Assembly (NCBI GenBank): GCA_946800325.1
Contig: OX326957.1
Span: 30,119,054-30,183,053, forward strand
Reading direction: 5' to 3'
From: Luzula sylvatica
Taxonomy: Eukaryota > Streptophyta > Magnoliopsida > Poales > Juncaceae
DNA length: 64,000 nt
Below the pieces are notes generated by a model, which saw only the letters and a program-made list of their open reading frames with translations, was not told the origin of the DNA and ran no database searches. Position numbers and translations under genes: made by a program. Each line of letters opens with the position of its first letter. The first letter of the stretch is position 1. Positions 12,548 through 27,100 of the stretch are shown here, piece by piece.

Positions 12548-14714
12548 ATTAGACAAACACTAAGAATGTTTGTTTTTCGATTCAAGACAATCTGTTTATG
12601 CTTTGGGGAGTTCAAATAACGTATTTTTAGATCATTTGAATCGTATCTTTTACTACATAACATTTCACCAAAACTTACACCCACTAAGAAAGTTTGTTTT
12701 TCGATTCAAAACAATCTATTTATGCTTTGAGGAGTTCAAATAACGTAATTTTAGACCATTTGAATCGTATCTTTTACTACATAACATTTCACCAAAATTT
12801 ACAAACACTAAGAAAGTTTGTTTTTTGATTCAAAACAATTTGTTTGTGCTTCGGGGAGTTCAAATAACGTATTTTTAGATCATTTGAATCTTATCTTTTA
12901 CTACATAACTTTTCACCAAAATTTACAAACACTAACAAAGTTTGTTTTTCGTTTGAAAACAATTTGTTTATGCTTTGGGGAGTTCAAATAACGTAATTTT
13001 AGTCCATTTGAATCGTATCTTTTACTACATGACATTTCACCAAAATTTACAAACACTAAGAAAGTTTGTTTTTCGATTCAAAACAATCTGTTTATGCTTT
13101 GGGGTGTTGAAATAACGTATTTTTAGATCATTTGAATCGTATCTTTTACCGCATAACATTTCACCAAAATTTACAAACACTAAGAAAGTTTGTTTTTCGA
13201 TTCAAACCAATTTGTCTATGCTTTGGGGAGTTCAAATAACGTATTTTTAGATCATTTGAATCGTATCTTTTACTACATAACATTTCACCAAAATTTACAA
13301 ACACTAAGAAAGTTTGTTTTTCGATTCAAAACAATCTGTTTGTGCTTTGGGGAGTTCAAATAACGTAATTTTAGAGCATTTGAATCGTATCTTTTACTAC
13401 ATAACAGTTCACCAAAATTTAATAACACTAAGAAAGTTTGTTTTTCGATTGAAAACAATTTGTTTATGCTTTGGGGAGTTCAAATAACGTATTTTTAGAT
13501 CATTTGAATCGTATCTTTTACAACATAACATTTCACCAAAATTTACAAACACTAACAAAGTTTGTTTTCGATTCAAAACAATTTGTTTATGCTTTGGGGA
13601 GTTCAAATAACGTAATTTTGGACCATTTGAATCGTATCTCTTACTACACAACATTTCACCAAAATTTACAAACACTAAGAAAGTTTGTTTTTCGATTCAA
13701 AATAATTTTTTTATGCTTTGGGGAGTTCAAATAACATATTTTTAGATCATTTGAATCGTATCTTTTACCACATAACATTTCACCAAATTAGACAAACACT
13801 AAGAATGTTTGTTTTTCGATTCAAGACAATCTGTTTATGCTTTGGGGAGTTCAAATAACGTATTTTTAGATCATTTGAATCGTATCTTTTACTACATAAC
13901 ATTTCACCAAAACTTACACCCACTAAGAAAGTTTGTTTTTCGATTCAAAACAATCTATTTATGCTTTGAGGAGTTCAAATAACGTAATTTTAGACCATTT
14001 GAATAGTATCTTTTACTACATAACATTTCACCAAAATTTACAAACACTAAGAAAGTTTGTTTTTTGATTCAAAACAATTTGTTTGTGCTTCGGGGAGTTC
14101 AAATAACGTATTTTTAGATCATTTGAATCTTATCTTTTACTACATAACTTTTCACCAAAATTTACAAACACTAACAAAGTTTGTTTTTCGTTTGAAAACA
14201 ATTTGTTTATGCTTTGGGGAGTTCAAATAACGTAATTTTAGTCCATTTGAATCGTATCTTTTACTACATGACATTTCACCAAAATTTACAAACACTAAGA
14301 AAGTTTGTTTTTCGATTCAAAACAATCTGTTTATGCTTTGGGGTGTTGAAATAACGTATTTTTAGATCATTTGAATCGTATCTTTTACCACATAACATTT
14401 CACCAAAATTTACAAACACTAAGAAAGTTTGTTTTTCGATTCAAACCAATTTGTTTATGCTTTGGGGAGTTCAAATAACGTATTTTTAGATCATTTGAAT
14501 CGTATCTTTTACTACATAACATTTCACCAAAATTTACAAACACTAAGAAAGTTTGTTTTTCGATTCAAAACAATCTGTTTGTGCTTTGGGGAGTTCAAAT
14601 AACGTAATTTTAGAGCATTTGAATCGTATCTTTTACTACATAACAGTTCACCAAAATTTAATAACACTAAGAAAGTTTGTTTTTCGATTGAAAACAATTT
14701 GTTTATGCTTTGGG
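12236..14714. repeat. 10-monomer (1,239-1,240 bp) tandem duplication
   Basis: About 12236-13474 is repeated at 13475-14714. The attagac/aagaatg marker is at 12548 and 13787 (offset 1,239). The unusual agttcacc plus aataacac monomer is at 13405 and 14645 (offset 1,240). Both copies share the gctttgaggag variant. A single-base difference is gaatagtatc near 13,999 in the second copy. Confidence 0.85.
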
Positions 14715-17700
14715 GAGTTCAAATAACGTATTTTTAGATCATTTGAATCGTATCTTTTACTACATAACATTTCACCAAAATTTACAAACACTAAGAAAGC
14801 TTGTTTTTCGATTCAAAACTATTTGTTTATGCTTTGGGGAGTTCAAATAACGTAATTTTGGACCATTTGAATCGTATCTCTTACTACACAACATTTCACC
14901 AAAATTTACAAACACTAAGAAAGTTTGTTTTTCGATTCAAAATAATTTTTTTATGCTTTCGGGAGTTCAAATAGCATATTTTTAGATCATTTGAATCGTA
15001 TCTTTTACCACATAACATTTCACCAAATTTGACAAACACTAAGAAAGTTTGTTTTTCGATTCAAGACAATCTGTTTATGCTTTGGGGAGTTCAAATAACG
15101 TATTTTTAGATCATTTGAATCATATCTTTTACTACATAACATTTCACCAAAACTTACAAACACTAAGAAAGTTTGTTTTTCGATTCAAAACAATCTGTTT
15201 ATGCTTTGGGAGTTCAAATAACGTATTTTTAGATCATTTGAATCGTATCTTTTACTACCTAACATTTCACCAAAATTTACATACACTAAGATAGTTTGTT
15301 TTTCGATTCAAACCAATTTTTTTATGGTTTGGGGAGTTCTAACAACATATTTTTAGATCATTTGAATCGTATCTTTTACTACATAACTTTTCACCAAAAT
15401 TTTCAATCACTAAGAAAGTTTGCTTTTCGTTTCAAAACAATCTGTTTATGCTTTGGGGTGTTCAAATAACGTAATTTTAGACCATTCGAATCGTATCTTT
15501 TACTACATAACATTTAACCAAAATTTACAAACACTAAGAAAGTTTGTTTTTCGATTCAAAACAATCTGTTTGTGCTTTGGGGAGTTCAAATAACGTAATT
15601 TTAGACCATTTGAATTCTATCTTTTACTACATAACATTTCACCAAAATTTACAAACACTAAGAAAGTTTGTTTTTTGATTCAAAACAATTTGTTTGTGCT
15701 TCGGGGAGTTCAAATAACGTATTTTTAGATCATTTGAATCTTATCTTTTACTACATAACTTTTCACCAAAATTTACAAACACTAACAAAGTTTGTTTTTC
15801 GTTTGAAAACAATCTGTTTATGCTTTGGGGAGTTCAAATAACGTAATTTTAGTCCATTTGAATCGTATCTTTTAATTCATGACATTTCACCAAAATTTAC
15901 AAACACTAAGAAAGTTTGTTTTTCGATTCAAAACAATCTGTTTATGCTCTGGGGAGTTCAAATAACGTATTTTTAGATCATTTGAACCGTATCTTTTACT
16001 ACATAACATTTCACCAAAATTTACAAACACTAAAAAAGTTTATTATTAGATTCAAAACAATTTGTTTGTGCTTTGGGGAGTTCTAAGAACATATTTTTAG
16101 ATCATTTGAATTGTATCTTTTACTACATAACATTTAACCAAAATCTACAAACACTAAGAAAGTTTATTTTTCGATTCAAAACATTTTGTTTATGCTTTGG
16201 GGAGTTCTAAGAACATATTTTTAGATCATTTGAATCGTATCTTTTAATACATAACTTTTCACCAAAATTAACAAACACTAAGAATGTTTGTTTTTCGTTT
16301 CAAAACAATCTATTTATGCTTTTGGGAGTTCAAATAACGTAATTTTAGACCATTTGAATCGTATCTTTTACTACATAACATTTCACCAAAATTTACAAAC
16401 ACTAAGAAAGTTTGTTTTTCGATTCAAAACAATCTGTTTATGCTTTGGGGAGTTCAAATAACATATTTTTAGATCATTTGAATCGTTTCTTTTACCACAT
16501 GACATTTCACCAAATTAGACAAACACTAAGAAAGTTTGTTTTTCGATTCAAAATAATATGTTTATCCTTTGGGGAGTTCAAATAACGTATTTTTAGATCA
16601 TTTGAATCGTATCTTTTACAACATAACATTTCACCAAAATTTACAACCACTAAGAAAGTTTGTTTTTCGATTCAAAACAATTTGATTATGCTTTGGGGAG
16701 TTCAAATAACGTAATTTTGGACCATTTGAATCGTATCTCTTACTACTCAACATTTCACCAAAATTTACAAACACTAAGAAAGTTTGTTTTTCGATTCAAA
16801 ATAATTTTTTTTATGCTTTGGGGAGTTCAAATAACATATTTTTAGATCATTTGAATCGTATCTTTTACCACATAACATTTCACCAAATTTGACAAACACT
16901 AAGAAAGTTTGTTTTTCGTTTCAAAACAATATATTTATGCTTTTGGGAGTTCAAATAACGTAATTTTAGACCATTTGAATCGTATCTTTTACTACATAAC
17001 ATTTCACCAAAATTTACAAACACTAAGAAAGTTTGTTTTTCGATTCAAAACAATCTGTTCATGCTTTGGGGAGTTCAAATAACGTATTTTTAGATCATTT
17101 GAATCGTATCTTTTACCACATGACATTTCACCAAATTAGACAAACACTAAGAAAGTTTGTTTTTCGATTCAAAATAATATGTTTATGCTTTGGGGAGTTC
17201 AAATAACGTATTTTTAGATCATTTGAATCGTATCTTTTACAACATAACATTTCACCAAAATTTACAACCACTAAGAAAGTTTGTTTTTCGATTCAAAACA
17301 ATTTGATTATGCTTTGGGGAGTTCAAATAACGTAATTTTGGACCATTTGAATCGTATCTCTTACTACACAACATTTCACCAAAATTTACAAACACTAAGA
17401 AAGTTTGTTTTTCGATTCAAAATAATTTTTTTATGCTTTGGGGAGTTCAAATAACATATTTTTAGATCATTTGAATCGTATCTTTTACCACATAACATTT
17501 CACCAAATTTGACAAACATTAAGAAAGTTTGTTTTTCGATTCAAGACAATCTGTTTATGCTTTGGGGAGTTCCAATAACGTATTTTTAGATCATTTGAAT
17601 CGTATCTTTTACTACCTAACATTTCACCAAAATTTCCAAACACTATGATAGTTTGTTTTTCGATTCAAACCAGTTTGTTTATGCTTTGGGGAGTTCTATG

Positions 17701-20090
17701 AACATATTTTTAGATCATTTGAATCGTATCTTTTACTACCTAACATTTCACCAAAATTTACAAACACTAAGAAAGTTTGTTTTTTGATTCAAAACAATTT
17801 GTTTGTGCTTCGGGGAGTTCAAATAACGTAATTTTAGTCCATTTGAATCGTATCTTTTACTACATAACATATCACCAAATTTACAAACACTAAGAAAGTT
17901 TGTTTTTCGATTCAAAACAATTTGTTTATGCTTTGAGGAGTTCAAATAACATATTTTTAGATCATTTGAATCGTATCTTTTACTACATGACATTTCACCA
18001 AAATTTACAAACACTAAGAAAGTTTGTTTTTCGATTCAAAGCAATATGTTTATGCTCTGGGGAATTCAAATAACGTATTTTTAGATCATTTGAACCGTAT
18101 CTTTTACTACATAACATTTCACCAGAATTTACAAACACTAAAAAAGTTTGTTATTAGATTCAAAACAATTTGTGTGTGCTTTGGGTAGTTCTAAGAACAT
18201 ATTTTTAGATCATTTGAATTGTATCTTTTACTACATAACATTTAACCAAAATCTACAAACACTAAGAAAGTTTGTTTTTCGATTCAAAACAATTTGTTTA
18301 TGCTTTGGGGAGTTCTAAGAACATATTTTTAGATCATTTGAATCGTATCTTTTAATACATAACTTTTCACCAAAATTAACAAACACTAAGAAAGTTTGTT
18401 TTTCGTTTCAAAACAATCTATTTATGCTTTTGGGAGTTCAAATAACGTAATTTTAGACCATTTGAATCGTATCTTTTACTACATAACATTTCACCAAAAT
18501 TTACAAACACTAAGAAAGTTTGTTTTTCGATTCAAAACAATCTGTTTATGCTTTGGGGAGTTAAAATAACGTATTTTTAGATCATTTGAATCGTATCTTT
18601 TGCCACATGACATTTCACCAAATTAGACAAACACAAAGAAAGATTGTTTTTCGATTCAAAATAATATGTTTTTGCTTTGGGGAGTTCAAATAACGTATTT
18701 TTAGATCATTTGAATCGTATCTTTTACAACATAACATTTCACCAAAATTTACAAACACTAAGAAAGTTTGTTTTTCGATTCAAAACAATTTATTTATGCT
18801 TTGGGGAGTTCAAATAACGTAATTTTGGACCATTTGAATCGTATCTCTTACTACACAACATTTCACCAAAATTTACAAACACTAAGAAAGTTTGTTTTTC
18901 GATTCAAAATAATTTTTTTATGCTTTGGGGAGTTCAAATAACATATTTTTAGATCATTTGAATCGTATCTTTTAGCACATAACATTTCACCAAATTTGAC
19001 AAACACTAAGAAAGTTTGTTTTTCGATTCAAGACAATCTGTTTATGCTTTGGGGAGTTCCAATAACGTATTTTTAGATCATTTGAATCGTATCTTTTACT
19101 ACATAACATTTCACCAAAACTTACAAACACTAAGAAAGTTTGGTTTTCGATTCAAAACGATCTGTTTATGCTTTGGGTAGTTCAAATAACGTATTTTGAG
19201 ATCATTTGAATCGTATCTTTTACTACCTAACATTTCACCAAAATTTACAAACACTAAGATAGTTTGTTTTTCGATTAAAACCAATTTGTTTATGCTTTGG
19301 GGAGTTCTATGAACATATTTTTAGATCATTTGAATCGTATCTTTTACTACATAACTTTTCACCAAAATTTACAATCACTAAGAAAGTTTGCTTTTCGTTT
19401 CAAAACAATCTGTTTATGCTTTGGGGAGTTCAAATAACGTAATTTTAGACCATTCGAATCGCATCTTTTACTACATAACATTTAACCAAAATTTACAAAC
19501 ACTAAGAAAGTTTGTTTTTCGATTCAAAACAATCTGTTTGTGCTTTGGGGAGTTCAAATAACGTAATTTTAGACCATTTGAATCGTATCTTTTACTACAT
19601 AACATTTGACAAAAATTTACAAACACTAGGAAAGTTAGTTTTTTGATTCAAAACAATTTGTTTATGCTTCGGGGAGTTCGAATAACGAATTTTTAGATCA
19701 TTTGAATCTTATCTTTTACTACATAACTATTCACCAAAATATACAAACACTAACAAAGTTTGTTTTTCGTTTGAAAACATTCTGTTTATGCTTTGGGGAG
19801 TTCAAATAACGTAATTTTAGTCCATTTGAATCGTATCTTTTACTACATAACATTTCACCAAATTTACAAACACTAAGAAAGTTTGTTTTTCGATTCAAAA
19901 CAATTTGTTTATGCTTTGAGGAGTTCAAATAACATATTTTTAGATCATTTGAATCGTATCTTTTACTACATGACATTTCACCAAAATTTACAAACACTAA
20001 GAAAGTTTGTTTTTCGATTCAAAGCAATATGTTTATGCTCTGGGGAATTCAAATAACGTATTTTTAGATCATTTGAACCGTATCTTTTAC
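14715..20090. repeat. Family-I 16/17-monomer units, first macro-copy
   Basis: This is a satellite-only stretch with a 16-17 monomer period. The aaaaaag marker monomers are at 16032 and 18140 (2,108 bp, 17 monomers). The gcaatatg monomers with gctctggggaattc are at 18041 and 20024 (1,983 bp, 16 monomers minus 1 base). The whole stretch recurs at 27977-33352 at offset 13,262. Confidence 0.83.
16296..17537. repeat. 5-monomer (621 bp) tandem duplication
   Basis: The block with tttgggag, then catgacattt, then ttacaaccac and caatttgatta occurs twice: ttacaaccac is at 16641 and 17262, and tttgggag at 16321 and 16942. The 621-bp offset is 5 x 124 plus one T in a T run near 16805. The same duplication, with the extra T, is in the macro-copy at about 29,558-30,799, so it predates the macro-duplication. 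Confidence 0.83.
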
Positions 20091-22423
20091 CACATAACAT
20101 TTCACCAAATTAGACAAACACTAAGAATGTTTGTTTTTCGATTCAAGACAATCTGTTTATGCTTTGGGGAGTTCAAATAACGTATTTTTAGATCATTTGA
20201 ATCGTATCTTTTACTACATAACATTTCACCAAAACTTACACCCACTAAGAAAGTTTGTTTTTCGATTCAAAACAATCTATTTATGCTTTGGGGAGTTCAA
20301 ATAACGTAATTTTAGACCATTTGAATCGTATCTTTTACTACATAACATTTCACCAAAATTTACAAACACTAAGAAAGTTTATTTTTTGATTCAAAACAAT
20401 TTGTTTGTGCTTCGGGGAGTTCAAATAACGTATTTTTAGATCATTTGAATCGTATCTTTTACTACATAACATTTCACCAAAATTTACAAACACGAAGAAA
20501 GTTTGTTTTTCGATTCAAAACAATTTGTTTATGCTTTGGGGAGTTCAAATAACGTAATTTTGGACCATTTGAATCGTATCTCTTACTACACAACATTTCA
20601 CCAATATTTACAAACACTAAGAAAGTTTGTTTTTCGATTCAAAATAATTTTTTTATGCTTTGGGGAGTTCAAATAACATATTTTTAGATTATTTGAATCG
20701 TATCTTTTACCACATAACATTTCACCAAATTTGACAAACACTAAGAAAGTTTGTTTTTCGATTCAAGACAATCAGTTTATGCTTTGGGGAGTTCAAATAA
20801 CGTATTTTTAGATCATTTGAATCGTATCTTTTACTACATAACATTTCACCAAAACTTACAAACACTAAGAAAGTTTGTTTTTTGATTCAAAACAATCTGT
20901 TTATGCTTTGGGTAGTTCAAATAACGTATTTTTAGATCATTTGAATCGTATCTTTTACTACCTAACATTTCACCAAAATTTACATACACTAAGATAGTTT
21001 GTTTTTCGATTCAAACCAATTTTTTTATGCTTTGGGGAGTTCTAACAACATATTTTTAGATCATTTGAATCGTATCTTTTACTACATAACTTTTCACCAA
21101 AGTTTACAATCACTAAGAAAGTTTGCTTTTCGTTTCAAAACAATCTGTTTATGCTTTGGGGAGTTCAAATAACGTAATTTTTGACCATTCGAATCGTATC
21201 TTTTACTACATAACATTTAACCAAAATTTACAAACACTGAGAAAGTTTTTTTTTCGATTCAAAACAATCTGTTTGTGCTTTGGGGAGTTCAAATAACGTA
21301 ATTTTAGATCATTTGAATCGTATCTTTTACTACATAACATTTCACCAAAATTTACAAACACTAAGAAAGTTTGTTTTTAGATTCAAAACAATTTGTTTGT
21401 GCTTCGGGGAGTTCAAATAACGTATTTTTAGATCATTTGAATCTTATCTTTTACTACATAACTTTTCACCAAAATTTACAAACACTAACAAAGTTTGTTT
21501 TTCGTTTGAAAACAAACTGTTTATGCTTTGGGGAGTTCAAATAACGTAATTTTAGTCCATTTGAATCGTATCTTTTAGTACATGATATTTCACCAAAATT
21601 TACAAACACTAAGAAAGTTTGTTTTTCGATTCAAAACAATATGTTTATGCTCTGGGGAGTTCAAATAACGTATTTTTAGATCATTTGAACCGTATCTTTT
21701 ACTACATAACATTTCACCAAAATTAACAAACACTAAGAAAGTTTGTTTTTCGTTTCAAAACAATCTATTTATGCTTTTGGGAGTTCAAATAACATAATTT
21801 TAGACCATTTGAATCGTATCTTTTACTACATAACATTTTACCAAAATTTACAAACAATAAGAAAGTTTGTTTTTCGATTCAAAACAATCTGTTTATGCTT
21901 TGGGGAGTTCAAATAACGTATTTTTAGATCATTTGAATCGTATCTTTTACCACATGACATTTCACCAAATTAGACAAACACTAAGAAAGTTTGTTTTCGA
22001 TTCAAAACAATTTGTTTATGCTTTGGGGAGTTCAAATAACGTAATTTTGGACCATTTGAATCGTATCTCTTACTACACAACATTTCACCAAAATTTACAA
22101 ACACTAAGAAAGTTTGTTTTTCGATTCAAAATAATTTTTTTATGCTTTGGGGAGTTCAAATAACATATTTTTAGATCATTTGAATCGTATCTTTTACCAC
22201 ATAACATTTCACCAAATTAGACAAACACTAAGAATGTTTGTTTTTCGATTCAAGACAATATGTTTATGCTTTGGCGAGTTCAAATAACGTATTTTTAGAT
22301 CATTTGAATCGTATCTTTTACTACATAACATTTCACCAAAACTTACACCCACTAAGAAAGTTTGTTTTTCGATTCAAAACAATCTATTTATGCTTTGGGG
22401 AGTTCAAATAACGTAATTTTAGA

Positions 22424-22870
22424 CCATTTGAATCGTATCTTTTACTACATAACATTTCACCAAAATTTACAAACACTAAGAAAGTTTATTTTTTGATTCA
22501 AAACAATTTGTTTGTGCTTCGGGGAGTTCAAATAACGTATTTTTAGATCATTTGAATCGTATCTTTTACTACATAACATTTCACCAAAATTTACAAACAC
22601 GAAGAAAGTTTGTTTTTCGATTCAAAACAATTTGTTTGTGCTTCGGGGAGTTCAAATAACGTATTTTTAGACCATTTGAATCGTATCTTTTACTACATAA
22701 CATTTCACCAAAATTTACAAACACTAAGAAAGTTTATTTTTTGATTCAAAACAATTTGTTTGTGCTTCGGGGAGTTCAAATAACGTATTTTTAGATCATT
22801 TGAATCGTATCTTTTACTACATAACATTTCACCAAAATTTACAAACACGAAGAAAGTTTGTTTTTCGATT
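22424..22870. repeat. 2-monomer (248 bp) tandem duplication with hybrid monomer
   Basis: The dimer with agtttattttttg followed by cgaagaaag is present twice: the A of tttatt is at 22488 and 22736, and gaagaaag at 22601 and 22849 (offset 248). The junction monomer near 22,660 joins a tatttttag front to an accatttg back. That combines the two common forms of this part of the repeat and marks the crossover. Confidence 0.83.
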
Positions 22871-22940
22871 CAAAATAATGTTTTTATTCTTTGGGGAGTT
22901 CAAATAACATATTTTTAGATCATTTGAATCGTATCTTTTA

Positions 22941-24180
22941 CCACATAACATTTCACCAAATTTGACAAACACTAAGAAAGTTTGTTTTTCGATTCAAGAC
23001 AATCAGTTTATGCTTTGGGGAGTTCAAATAACGTATTTTTAGATCATTTGAATCGTATCTTTTACTACCTAACATTTCACCAAAATTTACATACACTAAG
23101 ATAGTTTGTTTTTCGATTCAAACCAATTTTTTTATGCTTTGGGGAGTTCTAACAACATATTTTTAGATCATTTGAATCGTATCTTTTACTACATAACTTT
23201 TCACCAAAGTTTACAATCACTAAGAAAGTTTGCTTTTCGTTTCAAAGCAATCTGTTTATGCTTTGGGGAGTTCAAATAACGTAATTTTAGACCATTCGAA
23301 TCGTATCTTTTACTACATAACATTTAACCAAAATTTACAAACACTGAGAAAGTTTTTTTTTCGATTCAAAACAATCTGTTTGTGCTTTGGGGAGTTCAAA
23401 TAACGTAATTTTAGACCATTTGAATCGTATCTTTTACTACATAACATTTCACCAAAATTTACAAACACTAAGAAAGTTTGTTTTTAGATTCAAAACAATT
23501 TGTTTGTGCTTCGGGGAGTTCAAATAACGTATTTTTAGATCATTTGAATCTTATCTTTTACCACATAACATTTCACCAAATTTGACAAACACTAAGAAAG
23601 TTTGTTTTTCGATTCAAGACAATCAGTTTATGCTTTGGGGAGTTCAAATAACGTATTTTTAGATCATTTGAATCGTATCTTTTACTACCTAACATTTCAC
23701 CAAAATTTACATACACTAAGATAGTTTGTTTTTCGATTCAAACCAATTTTTTTATGCTTTGGGGAGTTCTAACAACATATTTTTAGATCATTTGAATCGT
23801 ATCTTTTACTACATAACTTTTCACCAAAGTTTACAATCACTAAGAAAGTTTGCTTTTCGTTTCAAAGCAATCTGTTTATGCTTTGGGGAGTTCAAATAAC
23901 GTAATTTTAGACCATTCGAATCGTATCTTTTACTACATAACATTTAACCAAAATTTACAAACACTGAGAAAGTTTTTTTTTCGATTCAAAACAATCTGTT
24001 TGTGCTTTGGGGAGTTCAAATAACGTAATTTTAGACCATTTGAATCGTATCTTTTACTACATAACATTTCACCAAAATTTACAAACACTAAGAAAGTTTG
24101 TTTTTAGATTCAAAACAATTTGTTTGTGCTTCGGGGAGTTCAAATAACGTATTTTTAGATCATTTGAATCTTATCTTTTA
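22941..24180. repeat. 5-monomer (620 bp) tandem duplication, sharp edges
   Basis: 22941-23560 and 23561-24180 are direct adjacent copies. The aatcag monomer is at 23001 and 23621. A private tttcaaagcaatctg variant is in both (about 23240 and 23860). The crossover is seen at 23551-23561, where a monomer beginning with cttatc runs into ccacataac; the original continuation, cttatc to ctacataact, follows the second copy at 24181. The matching first macro-copy near 11.1-11.7 kb has one unit only, so this expansion came after the macro-duplication. Confidence 0.9.
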
Positions 24181-27100
24181 CTACATAACTTTTCACCAAA
24201 ATTTACAAACACTAACAAAGTTTGTTTTTCGTTTGAAAACAAACTGTTTATGCTTTGGGGAGTTCAAATAACGTAATTTTAGTCCATTTGAATCGTATCT
24301 TTTAGTACATGACATTTCACCAAAATTTACAAACACTAAGAAAGTTTGTTTTTCGATTCAAAACAATATGTTTATGCTCTGGGGAGTTCAAATAACGTAT
24401 TTTTAGATCATTTGAACCGTATCTTTTACTACATAACATTTCACCAAAATTAACAAACACTAAGAAAGTTTGTTTTTCGTTTCAAAACAATCTATTTATG
24501 CTTTTGGGAGTTCAAATAACATAATTTTAGACCATTTGAATCGTATCTTTTACTACATAACATTTTACCAAAATTTACAAACAATAAGAAAGTTTGTTTT
24601 TCGATTCAAAACAATCTGTTTATGCTTTGGGGAGTTCAAATAACGTATTTTTAGATCATTTGAATCGTATCTTTTACCACATGACATTTCACCAAATTAG
24701 ACAAACACTAAGAAAGTTTGTTTTTCGATTCAAAATAATATGTTTATGCTTTGGGGAGTTCAAATAACGTATTTTTAGATCATTTGAATCGTATCTTTTA
24801 CAACATAACATTTCACCAAAATTTACAAACACTAACAAAGTTTGTTTTCGATTCAAAACAATTTGTTTATGCTTTGGGGAGTTCAAATAACGTAATTTTG
24901 GACCATTTGAATCGTATCTCTTACTACACAACATTTCACCAAAATTTACAAACACTAAGAAAGTTTGTTTTTCGATTCAAAATAATTTTTTTATGCTTTG
25001 GGGAGTTCAAATAACATATTTTTAGATCATTTGAATCGTATCTTTTACCACATAACATTTCACCAAATTAGACAAACACTAAGAATGTTTGTTTTTCGAT
25101 TCAAGACAATCTGTTTATGCTTTGGGGAGTTCAAATAACGTATTTTTAGACCATTTGAATCGTATCTTTTACTACATAACATTTCACCAAAATTTACAAA
25201 CACTAAGAAAGTTTATTTTTTGATTCAAAACAATTTGTTTGTGCTTCGGGGAGTTCAAATAACGTATTTTTAGATCATTTGAATCGTATCTTTTACTACA
25301 TAACATTTCACCAAAATTTACAAACACGAAGAAAGTTTGTTTTTCGATTCAAAACAATTTGTTTATGCTTTGGGGAGTTCAAATAACGTAATTTTGGACC
25401 ATTTGAATCGTATCTCTTACTACACAACATTTCACCAATATTTACAAACACTAAGAAAGTTTGTTTTTCGATTCAAAATAATGTTTTTATGCTTTGGGGA
25501 GTTCAAATAACATATTTTTAGATCATTTGAATCGTATCTTTTACCACATAACATTTCACCAAATTTGACAAACACTAAGAAAGTTTGTTTTTCGATTCAA
25601 GACAATCAGTTTATGCTTTGGGGAGTTCAAATAACGTATTTTTAGATCATTTGAATCGTATCTTTTACTACCTAACATTTCACCAAAATTTACATACACT
25701 AAGATAGTTTGTTTTTCGATTCAAACCAATTTTTTTATGCTTTGGGGAGTTCTAACAACATATTTTTAGATCATTTGAATCGTATCTTTTACTACATAAC
25801 TTTTCACCAAAGTTTACAATCACTAAGAAAGTTTGCTTTTCGTTTCAAAACAATCTGTTTATGCTTTGGGGAGTTCAAATAACGTAATTTTAGACCATTC
25901 GAATCGTATCTTTTACTACATAACATTTAACCAAAATTTACAAACACTGAGAAAGTTTTTTTTTCGATTCAAAACAATCTGTTTGTGCTTTGGGGAGTTC
26001 AAATAACGTAATTTTAGACCATTTGAATCGTATCTTTTACTACATAACATTTCACCAAAATTTACAAACACTAAGAAAGTTTGTTTTTAGATTCAAAACA
26101 ATTTGTTTGTGCTTCGGGGAGTTCAAATAACGTATTTTTAGATCATTTGAATCTTATCTTTTACTACATAACTTTTCACCAAAATTTACAAACACTAACA
26201 AAGTTTGTTTTTCGTTTGAAAACAAACTGTTTATGCTTTGGGGAGTTCAAATAACGTAATTTTAGTCCATTTGAATCGTATCTTTTAGTACATGACATTT
26301 CACCAAAATTTACAAACACTAAGAAAGTTTGTTTTTCGATTCAAAACAATATGTTTATGCTCTGGGGAGTTCAAATAACGTATTTTTAGATCATTTGAAC
26401 CGTATCTTTTACTACATAACATTTCACCAAAATTAACAAACACTAAGAAAGTTTGTTTTTCGTTTCAAAACAATCTATTTATGCTTTTGGGAGTTCAAAT
26501 AACATAATTTTAGACCATTTGAATCGTATCTTTTACTACATAACATTTTACCAAAATTTACAAACAATAAGAAAGTTTGTTTTTCGATTCAAAACAATCT
26601 GTTTATGCTTTGGGGAGTTCAAATAACGTATTTTTAGATCATTTGAATCGTATCTTTTACCACATGACATTTCACCAAATTAGACAAACACTAAGAAAGT
26701 TTGTTTTTCGATTCAAAATAATATGTTTATGCTTTGGGGAGTTCAAATAACGTATTTTTAGATCATTTGAATCGTATCTTTTACAACATAACATTTCACC
26801 AAAATTTACAAACACTAACAAAGTTTGTTTTCGATTCAAAACAATTTGTTTATGCTTTGGGGGTTCAAATAACGTAATTTTGGACCATTTGAATCGTATC
26901 TCTTACTACACAACATTTCACCAAAATTTACAAACACTAAGAAAGTTTGTTTTTCGATTCAAAATAATTTTTTTATGCTTTGGGGAGTTCAAATAACATA
27001 TTTTTAGATCATTTGAATCGTATCTTTTACCACATAACATTTCACCAAATTAGACAAACACTAAGAATGTTTGTTTTTCGATTCAAGACAATCTGTTTAT

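Larger units (their letters stand above)
20109..27048. repeat. 17-, 23- and 16-monomer units in the second macro-copy
   Basis: The attagac/aagaatg marker recurs at 20109, 22216, 25067 and 27049. Spacings are 2,107 bp (17 monomers), 2,851 bp (23 monomers minus 1 base) and 1,982 bp (16 monomers minus 2). The long middle unit is explained by a 2-monomer and a 5-monomer tandem duplication (listed separately), less one lost monomer. The region from 26,737 matches 13,475 onward. A 1-bp loss in ggggagttc at about 26,862 is private to this copy. Confidence 0.83.
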
